A stretch of DNA of 64,000 nucleotides from Streptomyces sp. NRRL F-5126. GTDB lineage: Bacteria > Actinomycetota > Actinomycetes > Streptomycetales > Streptomycetaceae. The notes beneath the pieces were generated by a model, which saw only the letters and a list, made by a program, of their open reading frames with translations, was not told where the DNA came from and searched no databases. Positions 62,711 to 64,000 of the stretch are shown here, piece after piece (position 1 is the stretch's first letter; every line of letters begins with the position of its first letter). The stretch covers positions 62,001 through 126,000 of the forward strand of contig NZ_JOFZ01000004.1 of the NCBI RefSeq assembly GCF_000721265.1, in the 5' to 3' direction. The position numbers and the translations under genes were made by a program.

Positions 62711-63994
62711 TCATCCCTTCTTCGCCGCGGCGGTCACCGCGCGGCAGATCGCTGCGACGTCGTCGTCGCCCGTCACGTACGGCGGCATCGTGTAGACGAG
62801 GTCGCGGAACGGGCGCAGCCACACGCCCTCGCGGACCGCGGCGTCCGTCGCGGCCGCCATGTCCACCTCGTGGTCGAGCTGGACCACGCCGATGGCGCCG
62901 AGCACCCGCACCTCCCGCACACCGGGCAGCGCGGCGGCCTCCGCGAGGCCGCCCCTGAGCCCCGACTCGATGCGCCGCACCTCGCGCGCCCAGTCCTGGC
63001 CGAGCAGCACGTCGAGGGAGGCACAGGCGATCGCGGACGCGAGGGGGTTGGCCATGAACGTGGGGCCGTGCGCCAGTACGGGCACCTCGCCGCGCGAGAT
63101 GCCGTCCGCGACACGCTCCGTGCAGAGCGTCGCGGCCATGGTCACGTATCCGCCGGTCAACGCCTTGCCCACGCACATCACGTCCGGGGCGACGGACGCC
63201 TGCTCCGCGGCGAACAGCGTGCCCGTACGCCCGAACCCGGTCGCGATCTCGTCGAAGACCAGCAGCACGTCGTTCTCGTCGCACGCCTCGCGCAGCACCC
63301 GCAGGTACGCGGGGGAGTGGAACCGCATGCCGCCCGCCCCCTGCACGACGGGCTCGACGATCACGGCCGCGGCCTCGTGCGCGTGGCGCGCGACCAGCGC
63401 GCGCAGGGCGTCCGCGTAGGTCTCGTCGAAGTCGGCGGGGGGCACGTCAGCGAAGACCTGGCGCGGCAGCGCCCCCGACCACAGCTCGTGCATGCCGCCC
63501 TCGGGGTCGCACACCGACATCGGGTGCCAGGTGTCGCCGTGGTAGCCGCCCCGCCAGGTCAGCAGCTTGCGCTTGGCGGGGCGGCCCAGGGAGCGCCAGT
63601 ACTGCAGGCACATCTTGAGGGCGACCTCGACCGACACGGAACCCGAGTCGGCGAGGAAGACGTGGCGCAGCGGCTCGGGGGTGATCTCCACGAGCCGCTG
63701 CGCGAGCCGCACCGCGGGCTCGTGCGTCAGGCCGCCGAACATCACGTGGCTCATCCGCCCCAGCTGTTCGCGCGCGGCCTCGTTGAGCACGGGGTGGTTG
63801 TAGCCGTGGATCGCCGACCACCACGACGCCATGCCGTCGATCAGCTCGTCGTGGCCGTGCGCGGGCTCGGCGAGCCCGAGCCTGACCCCGGACGCCGACG
63901 CCACGACCAGCGGCTCGGCGCGGCCGGGCATCGGCCCGTACGGGTGCCACACGTGGGCCCGGTCCAGACGCAGCAGCTCAGCGGTCTCAGGCAT
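62711..63994 (-). CDS. bioA: Adenosylmethionine-8-amino-7-oxononanoate transaminase
   Basis: A 427-aa PLP-dependent class III aminotransferase that uses SAM as amino donor in biotin synthesis. It has the [12 protein letters not shown] substrate region, the [12 protein letters not shown] signature and the PLP lysine in [14 protein letters not shown] 63994 is at the edge of the window; the biotin synthase gene bioB would be expected just upstream, out of view. Confidence 0.95.
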   Translation of the reverse strand: MPETAELLRLDRAHVWHPYGPMPGRAEPLVVASASGVRLGLAEPAHGHDELIDGMASWWSAIHGYNHPVLNEAAREQLGRMSHVMFGGLTHEPAVRLAQRLVEITPEPLRHVFLADSGSVSVEVALKMCLQYWRSLGRPAKRKLLTWRGGYHGDTWHPMSVCDPEGGMHELWSGALPRQVFADVPPADFDETYADALRALVARHAHEAAAVIVEPVVQGAGGMRFHSPAYLRVLREACDENDVLLVFDEIATGFGRTGTLFAAEQASVAPDVMCVGKALTGGYVTMAATLCTERVADGISRGEVPVLAHGPTFMANPLASAIACASLDVLLGQDWAREVRRIESGLRGGLAEAAALPGVREVRVLGAIGVVQLDHEVDMAAATDAAVREGVWLRPFRDLVYTMPPYVTGDDDVAAICRAVTAAAKKG

Positions 63995-64000
63995 TCGGTG

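Overview
The window is high-GC actinobacterial DNA and reads as a Streptomyces or close-relative chromosome. The main signs are the strong G/C third-position bias, many GTG and TTG starts, a complete conservon (a four-gene sensor/GTPase signalling unit plus a P450 that lacks EXXR), leaderless-looking starts, and 4-base stop/start overlaps. No rRNA, tRNA, CRISPR array or intact insertion sequence was seen.

Positions 1-15,000 look accessory. A 5'-truncated lactonase-like metallo-beta-lactamase-fold gene is followed by a catabolic island (about 1.0-9.4 kb). Its plus-strand genes are a flavin hydroxylase, an alpha/beta hydrolase and an FCD/GntR regulator. Its minus-strand operon encodes a SnoaL-like protein, a fumarylacetoacetase-fold enzyme, an aldehyde dehydrogenase and a type III CoA-transferase. 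The two operons converge, and each begins at a TTGACA-type promoter followed by a near-identical 25-bp operator (24 of 25 bases shared). Imperfect direct repeats lie outside both ends. A gene-poor kilobase, cutA, and a patch of regulators, Cys-rich micro-genes, broken regulator genes and a HipA-like kinase/DUF3037 pair follow.

From 15,000 to the end the genes look like ordinary chromosome. In order: two SDR genes behind a well-formed promoter and operator; ung; a lipoprotein; DinB-like and Gfo/Idh/MocA genes; lnt with a duplicated start region; a coupled pair of ATP-grasp ligases plus a small monooxygenase; a 3-hydroxyisobutyryl-CoA hydrolase-like gene; two DedA/TVP38 membrane proteins; a spermidine-synthase-like protein; an MFS exporter; and a P450 facing the conservon across a 20-bp perfect hairpin.

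Further right are a hexapeptide acyltransferase, an EamA exporter divergent from its likely XRE-cupin regulator, a Tat-exported GH47 mannosidase with a LacI-like operator, YigZ, sbcD-sbcC, a DUF885 peptidase, a HutC-type GntR with a DasR-like palindrome, a ROK regulator, mug, purB, an SGNH hydrolase, two CNNM/CBS membrane proteins, a frameshifted GNAT gene, divergent fur and katG, and bioA-bioD at the right edge.

The strongest candidate for something undescribed is the catabolic island. Its gene set (ring hydroxylation, C-C hydrolysis, FAH-type cleavage, aldehyde oxidation, CoA transfer) matches no pathway I can name, and its paired operators imply one regulon. The tandem ATP-grasp operon and the HipA/DUF3037 neighbourhood come next.
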